From Saccharothrix sp. NRRL B-16314 (GTDB taxonomy: Bacteria; Actinomycetota; Actinomycetes; Mycobacteriales; Pseudonocardiaceae): a stretch of DNA of 64,000 bases. The notes under the pieces were generated by a model. That model had not been told where the DNA came from. It saw nothing but the letters and a program-made list of their open reading frames with translations, and did no database searches. The stretch covers positions 32,742-96,741 of the forward strand of contig NZ_JNXC01000034.1 of NCBI RefSeq assembly GCF_000716595.1, in the 5' to 3' direction. The translations under genes and the position numbers were made by a program. Each line of letters opens with the position of its first letter. Within the stretch, counting starts at the first letter, position 1. This document shows, in pieces, positions 17,038-25,802 of this stretch.

Positions 17038-18078
17038 TCACGCGTACCGGGCGAAGTCGAACTCCTGCCCCGTCACCGAACGCCCCAAATCCGCGCCCAG
17101 CTGGGTGAGCAGGTCCACCAGCTCCAGCCCGGCCAGCCAGTCCCGGGGCAACGCCGCGGTGCCGTGCAGGGCGCCCAGCACGTTCCCGGTCAACGCCGCC
17201 GTCGCGTCACTGCCGCCCGAGTGGTTCGCCGCCGCCCGCAGCGCGTCCACGAACTGCGCCCGCTTCGGGTACACCAGCACCGTGTGCACGGCGATCGCCA
17301 GCGCCTCCGGCCCGGTCCACCCGCTGCCCAGCCGGTCCACCCGCACCGAGTCGAACCCCAGCGCCTTGTGCTCGTCGGCGAACACCACGGCCCGGTTCAG
17401 CGTGTTCGCCGTGTACGGGTCGTCCCGCAGGACCCGCCCGATGACCTGGTCGACGGCCTCGCGCATCGGCCGCCCGCGCACCGCCAGCAGGTGGATGAGC
17501 AGCGCGAACGCCCCACCGGACACCCAGCCGCCCGTGCCGCCGTGGGTGAGCGCCGCGAACCGGCAGCCCAGGTCGTAAGCGATCTCGGCGCTCGGCGCGA
17601 ACCCGGCCGGCGCGGTCCGCGTCACGCCGTTGCAGCCGGACGACTCGTTGTGCGGCTCCTCCGGCGTGGGCGGCGTTTCCGCGGCCAACGCCCGCAGGCA
17701 GGTCAACCCGGGGGACCGGCTCGAATACAGCCGCTCGTCACCCACCAGGCCCACCGCGCCGGGCTCGGGCGCGGCCACCTGCTGGGTGACCAGCCACCGC
17801 CGGTAGCTCTGCCAGACGACGTCGACCGGGTCCCACTGGCCGGTGGTCTGACCGCGCACCCACGCCCGCAGGTAGCCGTCCGCCGTGAACAGCGTGAGCT
17901 GCGTGTCGTCGGTGACCAGGGCGGGGCGCGGCGGCTCCAGGACGCCTTCCGGCCCGTGGTCGCGCTGGATGTCGGCCCACCCCAGGTACTGGATGGGCGC
18001 GCCGAGGGCGTCACCGAGGGCGCCGCCCAACAGGCAGGCCGCGCCACGGTCGACCACGTTCATCGGCTCGCGCGGCAC
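17038..18078 (-). CDS. ADP-ribosylglycohydrolase family protein
   Basis: A 346-aa all-helical protein of the DraG/ARH family, which removes ADP-ribose from proteins or small molecules using two Mg ions. The N-terminal glycine motif ACLLGGALGDALGAP and first metal motif TDDTQ (residues 56-60) are intact. The C-terminal metal motif, usually GDSDxT, reads GGSDAT (288-293), so the first Asp is Gly and activity could be reduced or altered. A cysteine-containing loop (ESSGCNGVTRTAP) is present. GTG start with AGGAGG 4 nt upstream; the in-frame ATG 15 nt downstream lacks a ribosome site. It lies upstream of the decayed TPR gene on the same strand but behind a strong terminator. The target is unknown. 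Confidence 0.88.
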   Translation of the reverse strand: MPREPMNVVDRGAACLLGGALGDALGAPIQYLGWADIQRDHGPEGVLEPPRPALVTDDTQLTLFTADGYLRAWVRGQTTGQWDPVDVVWQSYRRWLVTQQVAAPEPGAVGLVGDERLYSSRSPGLTCLRALAAETPPTPEEPHNESSGCNGVTRTAPAGFAPSAEIAYDLGCRFAALTHGGTGGWVSGGAFALLIHLLAVRGRPMREAVDQVIGRVLRDDPYTANTLNRAVVFADEHKALGFDSVRVDRLGSGWTGPEALAIAVHTVLVYPKRAQFVDALRAAANHSGGSDATAALTGNVLGALHGTAALPRDWLAGLELVDLLTQLGADLGRSVTGQEFDFARYA

Positions 18079-18253
18079 TGGTCCTCCTGCACTCGCCCAG
18101 GGACTGTCCCGGGGCCAAAACCCTAGCCGTCCCCGGCCCGTCCGGTCCGGGAGGCACGACTAGTTGACCAAGCAATATCTACTGACAGGTATCCAACGGG
18201 GTTCCCGGCGCACCTGATCCAGTGACCGAGCCGCGCACGAGCTGGGGAGGGGC

Positions 18254-21049
18254 ATGGCTGACCGGAGCAGGAGCGGGCTGGAGTTCGGCGTGCTCGGACC
18301 GTTGCAGGTGCTCGCCGACGGGCGGCAGCTCGTCATCGGCCGCAAGGGGATGCGCGGACTGCTCGCGATGCTGGTGCTGGACGCCAACCGGGTGGTCCCG
18401 ATCGACGAGATCGTGGACAGCCTGTGGGCCGACGAGCCGCCGGCCACGGCCAGGACGATCGTGCACGGCTACGTGTCCCGCCTGCGCCGGATGCTGGACG
18501 AGGCCGACCCGGCGGCTTCGGCGCGAATCCTCACCACGCCGCCCGGCTACCAGCTGTCGGTCGACCCGTGGCGGCTCGACTTCCACCGGGCCCGTCAGCT
18601 CGTGTCGAGCGCGAGGGGCAAGCCGGCGCCGATCCGGGCGCAGCTGCTGCGCGAATCGCTCGGCCTGTGGCGGGGCCAGGTGCTGGTGGACGTGCCCGGC
18701 GACCCCGTCACCACCGACCTGGAGGAACTGCGACTCGCGGCGGTCGAGGAGCGCATCGAGGCCGAGCTGGAACTGGGCCGGCACCTGGAGCTGGTCGGCG
18801 AGCTGCGCCAGCTGGTGACCGAGTACCCGTTCCGCGAACGCCTCGTCGGCCACATGATGCGCGCCCTCTACCGGTCCGGTCAGCGCGCCGACGCCCTGGA
18901 GGCCTACCAGCGCTTCCACCGCCGCGTCGTGGACGAGCTGGGCATCGACCCCGGCCCCGGCCTGCGCGTGCTGCACGAGCAGGTGCTGCGCGACGACCCG
19001 GCGCTCAGCTCACCCGGCCTGGCCGAGGCGGCCCCGGTGCCGCCGCGCCCCGGCGTCGTCGTGCCCGCCCAGCTGCCCGCCGCCGCCAGCGGCTTCATCG
19101 GCCGTGACGAGGAACTGGCCTGGCTGGACCGGCTGTGCGACGTGCGCGACCTGACCGCCACCACGATCGCGGTGGTCAACGGGGCGCCGGGGATCGGCAA
19201 GAGCGAGCTGGCCGTCACGTGGGGGCACCGGCGGGCCGAGCAGTTCCCGGACGGCCTGCTGTTCGCCTCCCTGAACGGCTTCGCGCCCGACCGCGAACCG
19301 CTGGAACCCGCCGAGGTGCTGGCCCGGTTCCTGCTGGCGCTGGGCGTGCCCGCGGACGGCCTGCCCCACGGCCTGGACGACCGCGTCGGCCTGTACCGGT
19401 CGGTCCTGGCCAAGCGCAGGGTGCTGGTGGTGCTCGACGACGCCTGGGACCCCGAGCACATCCGGCTGCTGCTGCCTCCCGGCGCGGGTTCGGTGGTCCT
19501 GGTGACCAGCCGCCGCCGCCTGGAGTCGCTGGTGGTCAGCAACAGCGCCCGGATGCTGACCCTGGACACCCTCTCCGAGGAGGAGTCCGTCCGCCTGGTG
19601 GACGAGGTCGTCGGCAAGCCGCTGTCCGAGCAGGAGCCCGTGGCGGTCCGGATGCTGGTGGAACTCTGCGGCAACCTGCCCCTGGCGCTGCGCATCGCCG
19701 CCGCCAAGCTCGTCTTCAGTCCGGAGTGGACGGTGGAGGACCTGGTCGCGCAGCTGTCCGACGACGACGCCCGACTCCGCACCCTTGACCTGGCGGACAG
19801 CGGCGTCGGGGTGGGCCGTGCGCTGGCCGTGTCCTACCGCAACCTCCCGCCGGAGCTGGCGGAGACGTTTCGCGCCGCCGGTCTGGTCCCCGGCCGGTGG
19901 GTGAGCCCGCACGCGATAGCCGCGGTGTGCGACATCGACCTCGGGACCGCGGTGGCCCGGCTGGCCGACCTGGCGGACGCCCACCTCGTGGTCGAGCAGT
20001 GGCGCGGCGGCTTCGTCCTGCACGACCTCGTGCGCCTGTACGCGAGGGAAGTGGTCGAAGACCGCGAGCACGGTGCCCTGCGTCGCCTGATCGCCCACTA
20101 CCTGGCCGCCTGCGACCACGCCAGACGCCTCATCCGGCCGGTCTCCGACGGACTGGACTTCACCGACTCCACCACCGCGCCCAGACCCGCCACGTCGGCG
20201 CAGGCGTTGTCCTGGTTCGACAAGGAGTGGCCGAACCTCATCGCCCTGGTGCACGCCGGCGCGGAAGCCGGTCTGCACGACCAGGTGTGGCAGCTGGTGC
20301 GGCTGGTGCACACGTACTGCGTGGCCAGGCTCGTCTGCCGGGAGTGGCGCGGCATAGCCGAGTTCGGCCTGGCGTCCGCCCGGATCACCGGAAACCGCCT
20401 CGGCGAGCTGCTGGTGCTGCACGCGATGCACGACATCAACAATCGCGCGGGCGCCCTGCACGGCACCCTCGACCACGCGGAAGCGGCGCACCGGATAGCC
20501 GTGGAACTGGGCGACCCGCGCTACCTCGTCATGACGCTGGACCAGCTGGCCATCGCCCTGCTGGCCGACGGGCGTGCCGAGGAAGCACTGGTGCACCACA
20601 GGGAAGCCGTCGAACTGGCCCGACGGGACGGTGACGCCCTCCACGAGGCCACGGTGCTCAACAACCTGGCCCAGGTGGAGCAACGGCTCGGGCTGCGCGA
20701 AGCGGCGGCCCGCCACCAGTTCCTCGCGGTGGAGATCTACCACCGCAACGGTGACGAGCGCGCGTACGTGGTGGCGGTGAACAACCTGGCGGAGCTGTAC
20801 GCCGAGCTGGGGCTGTTACCCGAGGCGGAAGAACACGCGCGGCAAGGGGTGGAGCTGGCGCGTGGCGGGTCCATGCAGTTCGAGGAGGCGTTCGGGCGGG
20901 AGGTGCTCGGCACCGTGCTGGCCAAACGCGGCGAACGCGTTGCGGCGCAAGCGGAGCTGGCGGAATCGCTTCGGCTGTTCGAACGCCTCGGCTCCACCAG
21001 GTCGATGTTCGTCCGAACGGCGCTTGAAGCCTTGACCTCCGAGGTTTAG
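18254..21049 (+). CDS. AfsR/DnrI/RedD-type (SARP) regulator with NB-ARC and TPR domains
   Basis: A 931-aa multidomain regulator. An OmpR-like winged-helix DNA-binding domain (about residues 8-100, FGVLGPLQVLADGRQLVIG) is followed by the bacterial transcriptional activation domain (about 105-250, LDFHRARQLV to ELGIDPGPGLRVLHEQVL). A NB-ARC ATPase follows, with P-loop NGAPGIGKSEL near 311-320 and Walker B VLVVLDDAWD. The C-terminus (about 650-925) has TPR-type helical repeats. SARPs of this size usually activate secondary metabolism or development after ATP-dependent oligomerisation, but no biosynthetic cluster is visible here. ATG start with GGGGAGGGG upstream. A terminator hairpin follows at 21170. 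Confidence 0.95.
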   Translation: MADRSRSGLEFGVLGPLQVLADGRQLVIGRKGMRGLLAMLVLDANRVVPIDEIVDSLWADEPPATARTIVHGYVSRLRRMLDEADPAASARILTTPPGYQLSVDPWRLDFHRARQLVSSARGKPAPIRAQLLRESLGLWRGQVLVDVPGDPVTTDLEELRLAAVEERIEAELELGRHLELVGELRQLVTEYPFRERLVGHMMRALYRSGQRADALEAYQRFHRRVVDELGIDPGPGLRVLHEQVLRDDPALSSPGLAEAAPVPPRPGVVVPAQLPAAASGFIGRDEELAWLDRLCDVRDLTATTIAVVNGAPGIGKSELAVTWGHRRAEQFPDGLLFASLNGFAPDREPLEPAEVLARFLLALGVPADGLPHGLDDRVGLYRSVLAKRRVLVVLDDAWDPEHIRLLLPPGAGSVVLVTSRRRLESLVVSNSARMLTLDTLSEEESVRLVDEVVGKPLSEQEPVAVRMLVELCGNLPLALRIAAAKLVFSPEWTVEDLVAQLSDDDARLRTLDLADSGVGVGRALAVSYRNLPPELAETFRAAGLVPGRWVSPHAIAAVCDIDLGTAVARLADLADAHLVVEQWRGGFVLHDLVRLYAREVVEDREHGALRRLIAHYLAACDHARRLIRPVSDGLDFTDSTTAPRPATSAQALSWFDKEWPNLIALVHAGAEAGLHDQVWQLVRLVHTYCVARLVCREWRGIAEFGLASARITGNRLGELLVLHAMHDINNRAGALHGTLDHAEAAHRIAVELGDPRYLVMTLDQLAIALLADGRAEEALVHHREAVELARRDGDALHEATVLNNLAQVEQRLGLREAAARHQFLAVEIYHRNGDERAYVVAVNNLAELYAELGLLPEAEEHARQGVELARGGSMQFEEAFGREVLGTVLAKRGERVAAQAELAESLRLFERLGSTRSMFVRTALEALTSEV

Positions 21050-21169
21050 CCGCTGTTTAGCACCGCGGCGCGAAGTCATGGGATTTTGGACTTGCGCTGA
21101 TCGGCAGCATCGGTCAGCGCTGGGTGGCACTTGGCAGGGGGAGCCAGGGGGGAAAGCCACCCGAACCGC

Positions 21170-21201
21170 TGGGCCGGCGTTCGGGGGAGAGCGCCGGCCC
21201 A
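21170..21201 (+). terminator. Terminator hairpin after the SARP gene
   Basis: Perfect 10-bp arms tgggccggcg and cgccggccca with a 12-nt loop, 120 nt past the SARP stop codon. Confidence 0.75.
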
Positions 21202-21335
21202 GTGCGTGAATCGGCGGGACAGCGAGCCGTCACATCCACCCGCCCCACGCCCAGCCCTCGCTCACGACCCGCCCGGCTTACGGCCACCCGCCTCACACCC
21301 AGCCCTCGCTCACGGCCGTCTCCGCTCACGCGCCC

Positions 21336-21562
21336 GCCCAGCTCACGACCCGCCAGCACACGACTCGCCAGCACACGACTCGCCCGGCTCACGGCCGCCC
21401 AGCTCACGGCTTGCCCAGCTCACGGCCCGCCCAAGCTCACGGCTTGCCCAGCTCACGACCCGCCAGCACACGGCTCGCCAAGCTCACGACCCCCAAGCAC
21501 ACGGCTCGCCCAGCTCACGGCCGGCCGGTTCACGCCCCGCCCAACTCACAGCCCAGCTCGCC
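21336..21562. repeat. Degenerate ~16-bp tandem repeat array
   Basis: About fourteen imperfect units of 15-17 bp (for example gcccagctcacggctt and gccagcacacgactc) fill most of the 524-bp gap between the convergent SARP (+) and GDSL hydrolase (-) genes. Looser copies of the ctcacg core extend back to about 21240. There is no spacer structure, so it is not a CRISPR. The rest of the gap holds the SARP terminator and no gene I can support. Confidence 0.75.
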
Positions 21563-21573
21563 CGGCTTGCGGG

Positions 21574-22341
21574 TCACTCGGCGCACACCGGCAGCAGCTC
21601 GGGCCGCTTGGGCACCACCCCGTCACCCATGGACTCGCCGCGCAACTGCCGGGCGACCCACGGCATCACGTGCTCCCGCGCCCACTTCAGGTCGTGCCGC
21701 CGCTGCGTCATCCAGTCCTCGTCCACCAGCGGTGGCCAGGGCGCGCTCCACTCCTCGTCCGACTGGAACCCCAACACCTCCGCCGCCCGCAACGCCACCC
21801 GCCGATGTCCCTCGGGCGACAGGTGCAGCCGGTCCGCGCTCCACGCGCGCCGGTCGTGCAGCACGGTCATCGACCACAGGTCGACCACCTTGCAGTGGTA
21901 GCGCTCGGCCACCGACCACAGGTGGCTGTTGTAGATCGCGATCTTCCCGCGCAGCGACCGCAGGAACGGCGTGTGCTTCGGGTCGAACCCGGTGAAGATC
22001 AGCACCTCCGCGCCCGCCGCCCGCAGGTCGGCCACCGCGATCTCGTACACCTCGGCCAACGCGTCCGCGTCGCTGCCCGGCACCAGGATGTCGTTGCCGC
22101 CGCCACACAGCGTGACCAGCCGTGGCTTCAGCGACACCGCCAGCGGGATCTGCTCGTCCACGATCTCCTGGAGCATCTTGCCCCGGATCGCCAGGTTCGC
22201 GTAGCGGAAACCCTGCCGTCGGGTCGAGATCATCGCGGCCAGCCGGTCGGCCCACCCCAGGTAGGTGCCGTTCGGCGCCGGGTCGTCCATGCCCTCGGTG
22301 AAGCTGTCCCCCAACGCCACGAAGCTGTCCAGACCGTTCAC
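21574..22341 (-). CDS. SGNH/GDSL-family hydrolase
   Basis: A 255-aa esterase/lipase-like protein without a signal peptide. Block I is FVALGDSFTEGMDD with the nucleophilic Ser. The oxyanion Gly/Asn are in the RGKMLQ region and GGGNDIL (block III). The Asp-His pair is in SADRLHLSPEGHR (block V). The fold hydrolyses esters or acetyl groups; the substrate is unknown. The chosen start is the GTG of VNGLDSF, with a GGAGGG site 5 nt upstream. The 25 extra codons of the longer frame (Cys/Arg-rich) look non-coding. It ends beside the 16-bp repeat array. Confidence 0.9.
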   Translation of the reverse strand: MNGLDSFVALGDSFTEGMDDPAPNGTYLGWADRLAAMISTRRQGFRYANLAIRGKMLQEIVDEQIPLAVSLKPRLVTLCGGGNDILVPGSDADALAEVYEIAVADLRAAGAEVLIFTGFDPKHTPFLRSLRGKIAIYNSHLWSVAERYHCKVVDLWSMTVLHDRRAWSADRLHLSPEGHRRVALRAAEVLGFQSDEEWSAPWPPLVDEDWMTQRRHDLKWAREHVMPWVARQLRGESMGDGVVPKRPELLPVCAE

Positions 22342-22555
22342 AGACCCTCCCCTCCGCGCGCGGCACCCCCATGACCGCGCACGACAGCATGCAACGCGAT
22401 GCCGGCCCTGCGCCACCGGCGGTTGGCAAGGCTGTTACCAAGGTGTCACTCCAAGGCCTGGACACGCATCGGATTAACGCGCTGCGCGGAATCCGGTGCG
22501 GCAGGGATCACGTCGCGCACAGGTGGTTGCGGCACCGCGGAGCACCGGAAAAGGG

Positions 22556-22603
22556 CCGGTGCGCGGGAGGGGCCGCCGCCATGGTTCACCTCCCGCGCAC
22601 CGG
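22556..22603 (-). terminator. Terminator hairpin after the sugar-uptake operon
   Basis: A perfect 15-bp stem (ccggtgcgcgggagg and cctcccgcgcaccgg) 42 nt past the kinase stop codon, marking the end of the 22646-28110 operon. Confidence 0.85.
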
Positions 22604-22645
22604 TGTCTCAGGACAGCCGCCCGACCACCGGACGGCCGACCGCGC

Positions 22646-23671
22646 TCAGCCGGCCGCAGCCGTCACCGGCATCCCGTAAGCCGCCCGCAGGCGGGCCTCC
22701 GCCCCCGCCGAAGCCCCCACCGCGTCCAGGCCCGCCAACGCCGCGCCCACCACCGGCGGCACGTCCACCACCCGCACCCGGAGCCGGGGCGCGAACTCCC
22801 GCAACGCCGAGGCCACCGCGTCCGAGACGACCCCGCCGGTCCCGGTGACCACCCCGCCGCCGAGCACCACGTCCACCGCCTCCCCGAGCAGCCCCAAGCG
22901 CGACAACGACACCCGCGCGAGCAGCACGACCTCCTCCACGAGCCGGTCCACCACCGCCCGCGCCACCGCGTCACCCGCCGAGGCCACCTCGAACAGCACG
23001 CGGCACAGCGCATGCGGGTCGAAGGCGACCTCCCCGAAGTGCAGCCGCTCCACCACGTCCGCCAACGTCCCCACCCGGTGCGCCCCCGACGTCCCCGTCA
23101 ACGCCGCGTAGTGCGCGACCACCGCGTCCGACAGGGCCGTCGGCTCACCCCGCCCGTCCGCGGCCCGCACCGCCAGCCACAACGCCTCCGACCCGAGGTG
23201 CTCGCCCCCGCCCCAGTCACCCGACACCCGCCCCACCGCCGGGAACCGGTGCGTCCGCCCGTCCGGCGCCACCCCCACGCAGTTGATGCCCGCACCGCAC
23301 ACCACCGCCACGCCGACACCGTCGGCCGTCCCCGCGCGCAGCAGGGCGAACGTGTCGTTCCCGACGACGGTCGTCCCCGACCACCCGCGCGCCGAGATGG
23401 CGTCCCGCAGCGCCTCTTCCTCCCGGGGGAAGTCGGCTCCCGCCAGGTAAGCGGCCGTGTGCACGGCGATCTGCTCGTCGGCGGGGAGCCCCGCCTGGCG
23501 CGCGGCCTCCCGCGCCATCCCCTCGAACACCTCGACGCTGCGCCGCAGCCCCACACCCTGGGGAGACGCCCCCGGGCCGAGCACCCGGGCGAGCACCCGC
23601 CCCTCCACGTCGACCAGGGCCATGGCCGTCTTGCTGTTCCCGCCGTCGATGGCGAGCACCCGGTTCGTCAC
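22646..23671 (-). CDS. BadF/BadG/BcrA/BcrD-type sugar kinase (GlcNAc kinase-like)
   Basis: A 341-aa actin-fold (ASKHA) kinase. The phosphate-1 loop is LAIDGGNSKTAMALVD near the N-terminus. VVGNDTFALL holds the catalytic-type Asp, and VVCGAGINCVGV and DVVLGGGVVTGTG form the phosphate-2 and adenosine loops. The family includes eukaryotic-type N-acetylglucosamine kinases. Position directly after a GH4 glycosidase suggests it phosphorylates a sugar released or imported by this operon. The GTG start overlaps the GH4 stop by 4 nt (GTGA). The six extra codons of the longer frame would lie inside GH4. Last gene of the operon. Confidence 0.85.
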   Translation of the reverse strand: MTNRVLAIDGGNSKTAMALVDVEGRVLARVLGPGASPQGVGLRRSVEVFEGMAREAARQAGLPADEQIAVHTAAYLAGADFPREEEALRDAISARGWSGTTVVGNDTFALLRAGTADGVGVAVVCGAGINCVGVAPDGRTHRFPAVGRVSGDWGGGEHLGSEALWLAVRAADGRGEPTALSDAVVAHYAALTGTSGAHRVGTLADVVERLHFGEVAFDPHALCRVLFEVASAGDAVARAVVDRLVEEVVLLARVSLSRLGLLGEAVDVVLGGGVVTGTGGVVSDAVASALREFAPRLRVRVVDVPPVVGAALAGLDAVGASAGAEARLRAAYGMPVTAAAG

Positions 23672-24954
23672 GCCCGTCCCCTCGCCCACGGCAGGAAGTC
23701 CGCGTTGCGCGACACGAGCTCGTCGGCCAGCCGCTCGGCCGTCGCGAACTGCCCGATCAGCGGGTGCGCGAGCAGCGCGTCCGCCACCCGGTCACGCCCG
23801 CCGAGCACCGCCGCGTCCAACGCCAGGTGCTCGTAGCCCGTCACGTGCGAGATCAACCCGGAGATCGACGGCGGCACCGGGGCCACCGCGACCGGCGACG
23901 CGCCCCGGTCGGTCACCACGGCGGGCACCTCGACCACCGCGTCGTCGGGCAGGAACGGCAGCGTGCCGTCGTTCCGGACGTTCACCACGTGCTGCTCAAG
24001 ACCCCCGCCCCCGCCCCCGTCCCCGCCCCCGGTCAACGAGTGCACCAGCTGCACCGCCGCCTCGGAGTAGTAGGCCCCGCCCCGCTGGTTCAACTGCGCC
24101 GGCTTCGTCACCACGGACTCGTCGCCGTAGACATCGAGCAGTTCCTTCTCCACCCCCGCCACCACCTCGGCGCGCGGCGGCTCGGTCCGCTGCTTCCGCA
24201 CCACCTCGTCGTGGTCGTAGAAGTACTTCAGGTAGTACGAGGGCACCATGCCGAGCCGCCGCATCAACGACGTGGGCAGCCCGATGTGCTTGCCCAGCGC
24301 GTCACCGTGCGGTCCCAGCAGCTCGGGCAGCCGGTCGACGCCGTCCACGAGCACCTCGGTCTCCCAGGTCAGGTGGTTCAGCCCCACGTGCCCGAGCCGA
24401 ACGTCCTGCGGCGACACCCCCAGCACCTCGGCCGTCCAGCGCCGGAACCCGATCGCCACGTTGCACAGCCCCACCGCCCGGTGCCCGGCCTGCGACAACG
24501 CCCGCGTGACGATCCCGACCGGGTTGGTGAAGTTCACGATCCACGCGTCACCGGCCACCGCGCGCACCCGTTCGGCGATGTCCAGCACCACCGGCACGGT
24601 GCGCAGCGCCTTGGCCAGCCCTCCCGCCCCGGTCGTCTCCTGCCCGACGCAGTCGCACACCAGCGGAAACGTCTCGTCCGACGCCCGAGCGGCCTGCCCG
24701 CCTACCCTGAGCTGCAACAACACCGCCGACGCCCCGTCGGCTCCCCGTTCCAGGTCCGACGTGGTGGTGACCCGCGCCGGGTGCCCGGCGTGCGCCAGCA
24801 GCCGCCGCGAGAACGCGCCCACCACCTCCAGCCGGGACGCGTCCGGGTCGACCAGCACGATCTCGTCCACCGCGAGGGTCGTCCGCCGCCAGGCGATCCC
24901 GTCGATCAACTCCGGCGTGTAGGTCGACCCGCCGCCGACAACGGTCAGCTTCAC
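23668..24954 (-). CDS. GH4 family 6-phospho-beta-glucosidase
   Basis: A 428-aa NAD- and metal-dependent glycosidase. The N-terminal Rossmann motif is VVGGGSTYTPELIDG. NFTNPVGIVTRAL, the metal-site Cys in GLCNVAIGF and the His in GHVGLNHLTW follow, with a C-terminal YEHLALDAAVLGGRD typical of GH4. The family cleaves phospho-beta-glucosides by an oxidation-elimination mechanism. A short Gly/Asp-rich insert (GGGDGGGGGG) near residue 320 is unusual but in frame. GTG start overlapping the upstream permease stop by 4 nt. Since import here is by an ABC transporter, which does not phosphorylate, the true substrate may be non-phosphorylated or phosphorylated in the cell. Confidence 0.92.
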   Translation of the reverse strand: MKLTVVGGGSTYTPELIDGIAWRRTTLAVDEIVLVDPDASRLEVVGAFSRRLLAHAGHPARVTTTSDLERGADGASAVLLQLRVGGQAARASDETFPLVCDCVGQETTGAGGLAKALRTVPVVLDIAERVRAVAGDAWIVNFTNPVGIVTRALSQAGHRAVGLCNVAIGFRRWTAEVLGVSPQDVRLGHVGLNHLTWETEVLVDGVDRLPELLGPHGDALGKHIGLPTSLMRRLGMVPSYYLKYFYDHDEVVRKQRTEPPRAEVVAGVEKELLDVYGDESVVTKPAQLNQRGGAYYSEAAVQLVHSLTGGGDGGGGGGLEQHVVNVRNDGTLPFLPDDAVVEVPAVVTDRGASPVAVAPVPPSISGLISHVTGYEHLALDAAVLGGRDRVADALLAHPLIGQFATAERLADELVSRNADFLPWARGRA

Positions 24955-25802
24955 CCTTTGACCCCCGTGAACGTGATGCCCCGGACGAACGAGCGCTGCG
25001 CGAACGCGAACAGCACCACCGCCGGGAGCATGATCAGCAACGTGACCGCCATGGCCAGGTTCCACTGCACGTGGTGCATGCCCTTGAACGACGCCAGCGC
25101 CAGCGACAACGTCCACTGGTCCGGCTTCTCGCTCGTGTACAGCAGCGGGCCGAAGTAGTCGTTCCACGTGTAGAGGAAGCAGAACAACGCGGTCGCCGCG
25201 ATGCCCGGCCGCGCCATCGGCACCACGATCCGCGCCAGCGCCTGGAACTCCGTGCACCCGTCCACCCGTGCCGCGTCCACGTAGGACTGCGGGATCGTCA
25301 GGATGAACTGGCGCAGCAGGAAGATGCTGAACGCGTCGAACAGGAAGTACGGCACGATCAACGGCCACAGCGTCCCGGTGAGCCCCAGGCCGGACCACGT
25401 GTCGTACAGCGGCACGGCGACCACCTGCGGCGGCAGCATCATCGCGCCCACCACCAGCATGAACACCGCGTTCCGCCCGCGCCACCGCAACTTGGCCAAC
25501 GCGTACGCCGCCGGGATCGACGACACCAGCATCCCCGCCGTGGCGAGCCCCGAGTACAGCAGGCTGTTGCCCAGGTACGTCAGCAGCGGGGCCTGCTCGA
25601 ACACCTCCAGGAAGTTGCCCCAGTGCCACTCGCGGGGCCACAAATCCTCGGTGAACGCCTGGCTGTCCGACATCACCGCCGTCAGGAAGACGAACACGAT
25701 CGGCAACGCGAACATCAGCCCCAGCGCCAGCCCGAGGCTGTGCACCGCGACCCAGTCGAGCACCCGCCGCCGGTCCCGCGGACGACGTGCCACGGTGGTC
25801 AT
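24951..25802 (-). CDS. Carbohydrate ABC transporter permease (MalG type)
   Basis: A 283-aa inner-membrane permease with six predicted TM helices. The EAA loop, which contacts the ATPase, is SYVDAARVDGCTEFQALARIVVPMARPG. The C-terminal end RSFVRGITFTGVKG is the usual MalG/CUT1 signature. The ATG overlaps the stop of the partner permease (ATGA). No ATP-binding subunit is encoded nearby; actinomycete CUT1 importers commonly share a genome-wide MsiK-type ATPase. Confidence 0.95.
   Translation of the reverse strand: MTTVARRPRDRRRVLDWVAVHSLGLALGLMFALPIVFVFLTAVMSDSQAFTEDLWPREWHWGNFLEVFEQAPLLTYLGNSLLYSGLATAGMLVSSIPAAYALAKLRWRGRNAVFMLVVGAMMLPPQVVAVPLYDTWSGLGLTGTLWPLIVPYFLFDAFSIFLLRQFILTIPQSYVDAARVDGCTEFQALARIVVPMARPGIAATALFCFLYTWNDYFGPLLYTSEKPDQWTLSLALASFKGMHHVQWNLAMAVTLLIMLPAVVLFAFAQRSFVRGITFTGVKG

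Noticed and set aside
18254..21049. SARP regulator as a sign of a secondary-metabolite cluster
   Set aside because: No PKS, NRPS, RiPP, terpene or tailoring genes within the window on either side.
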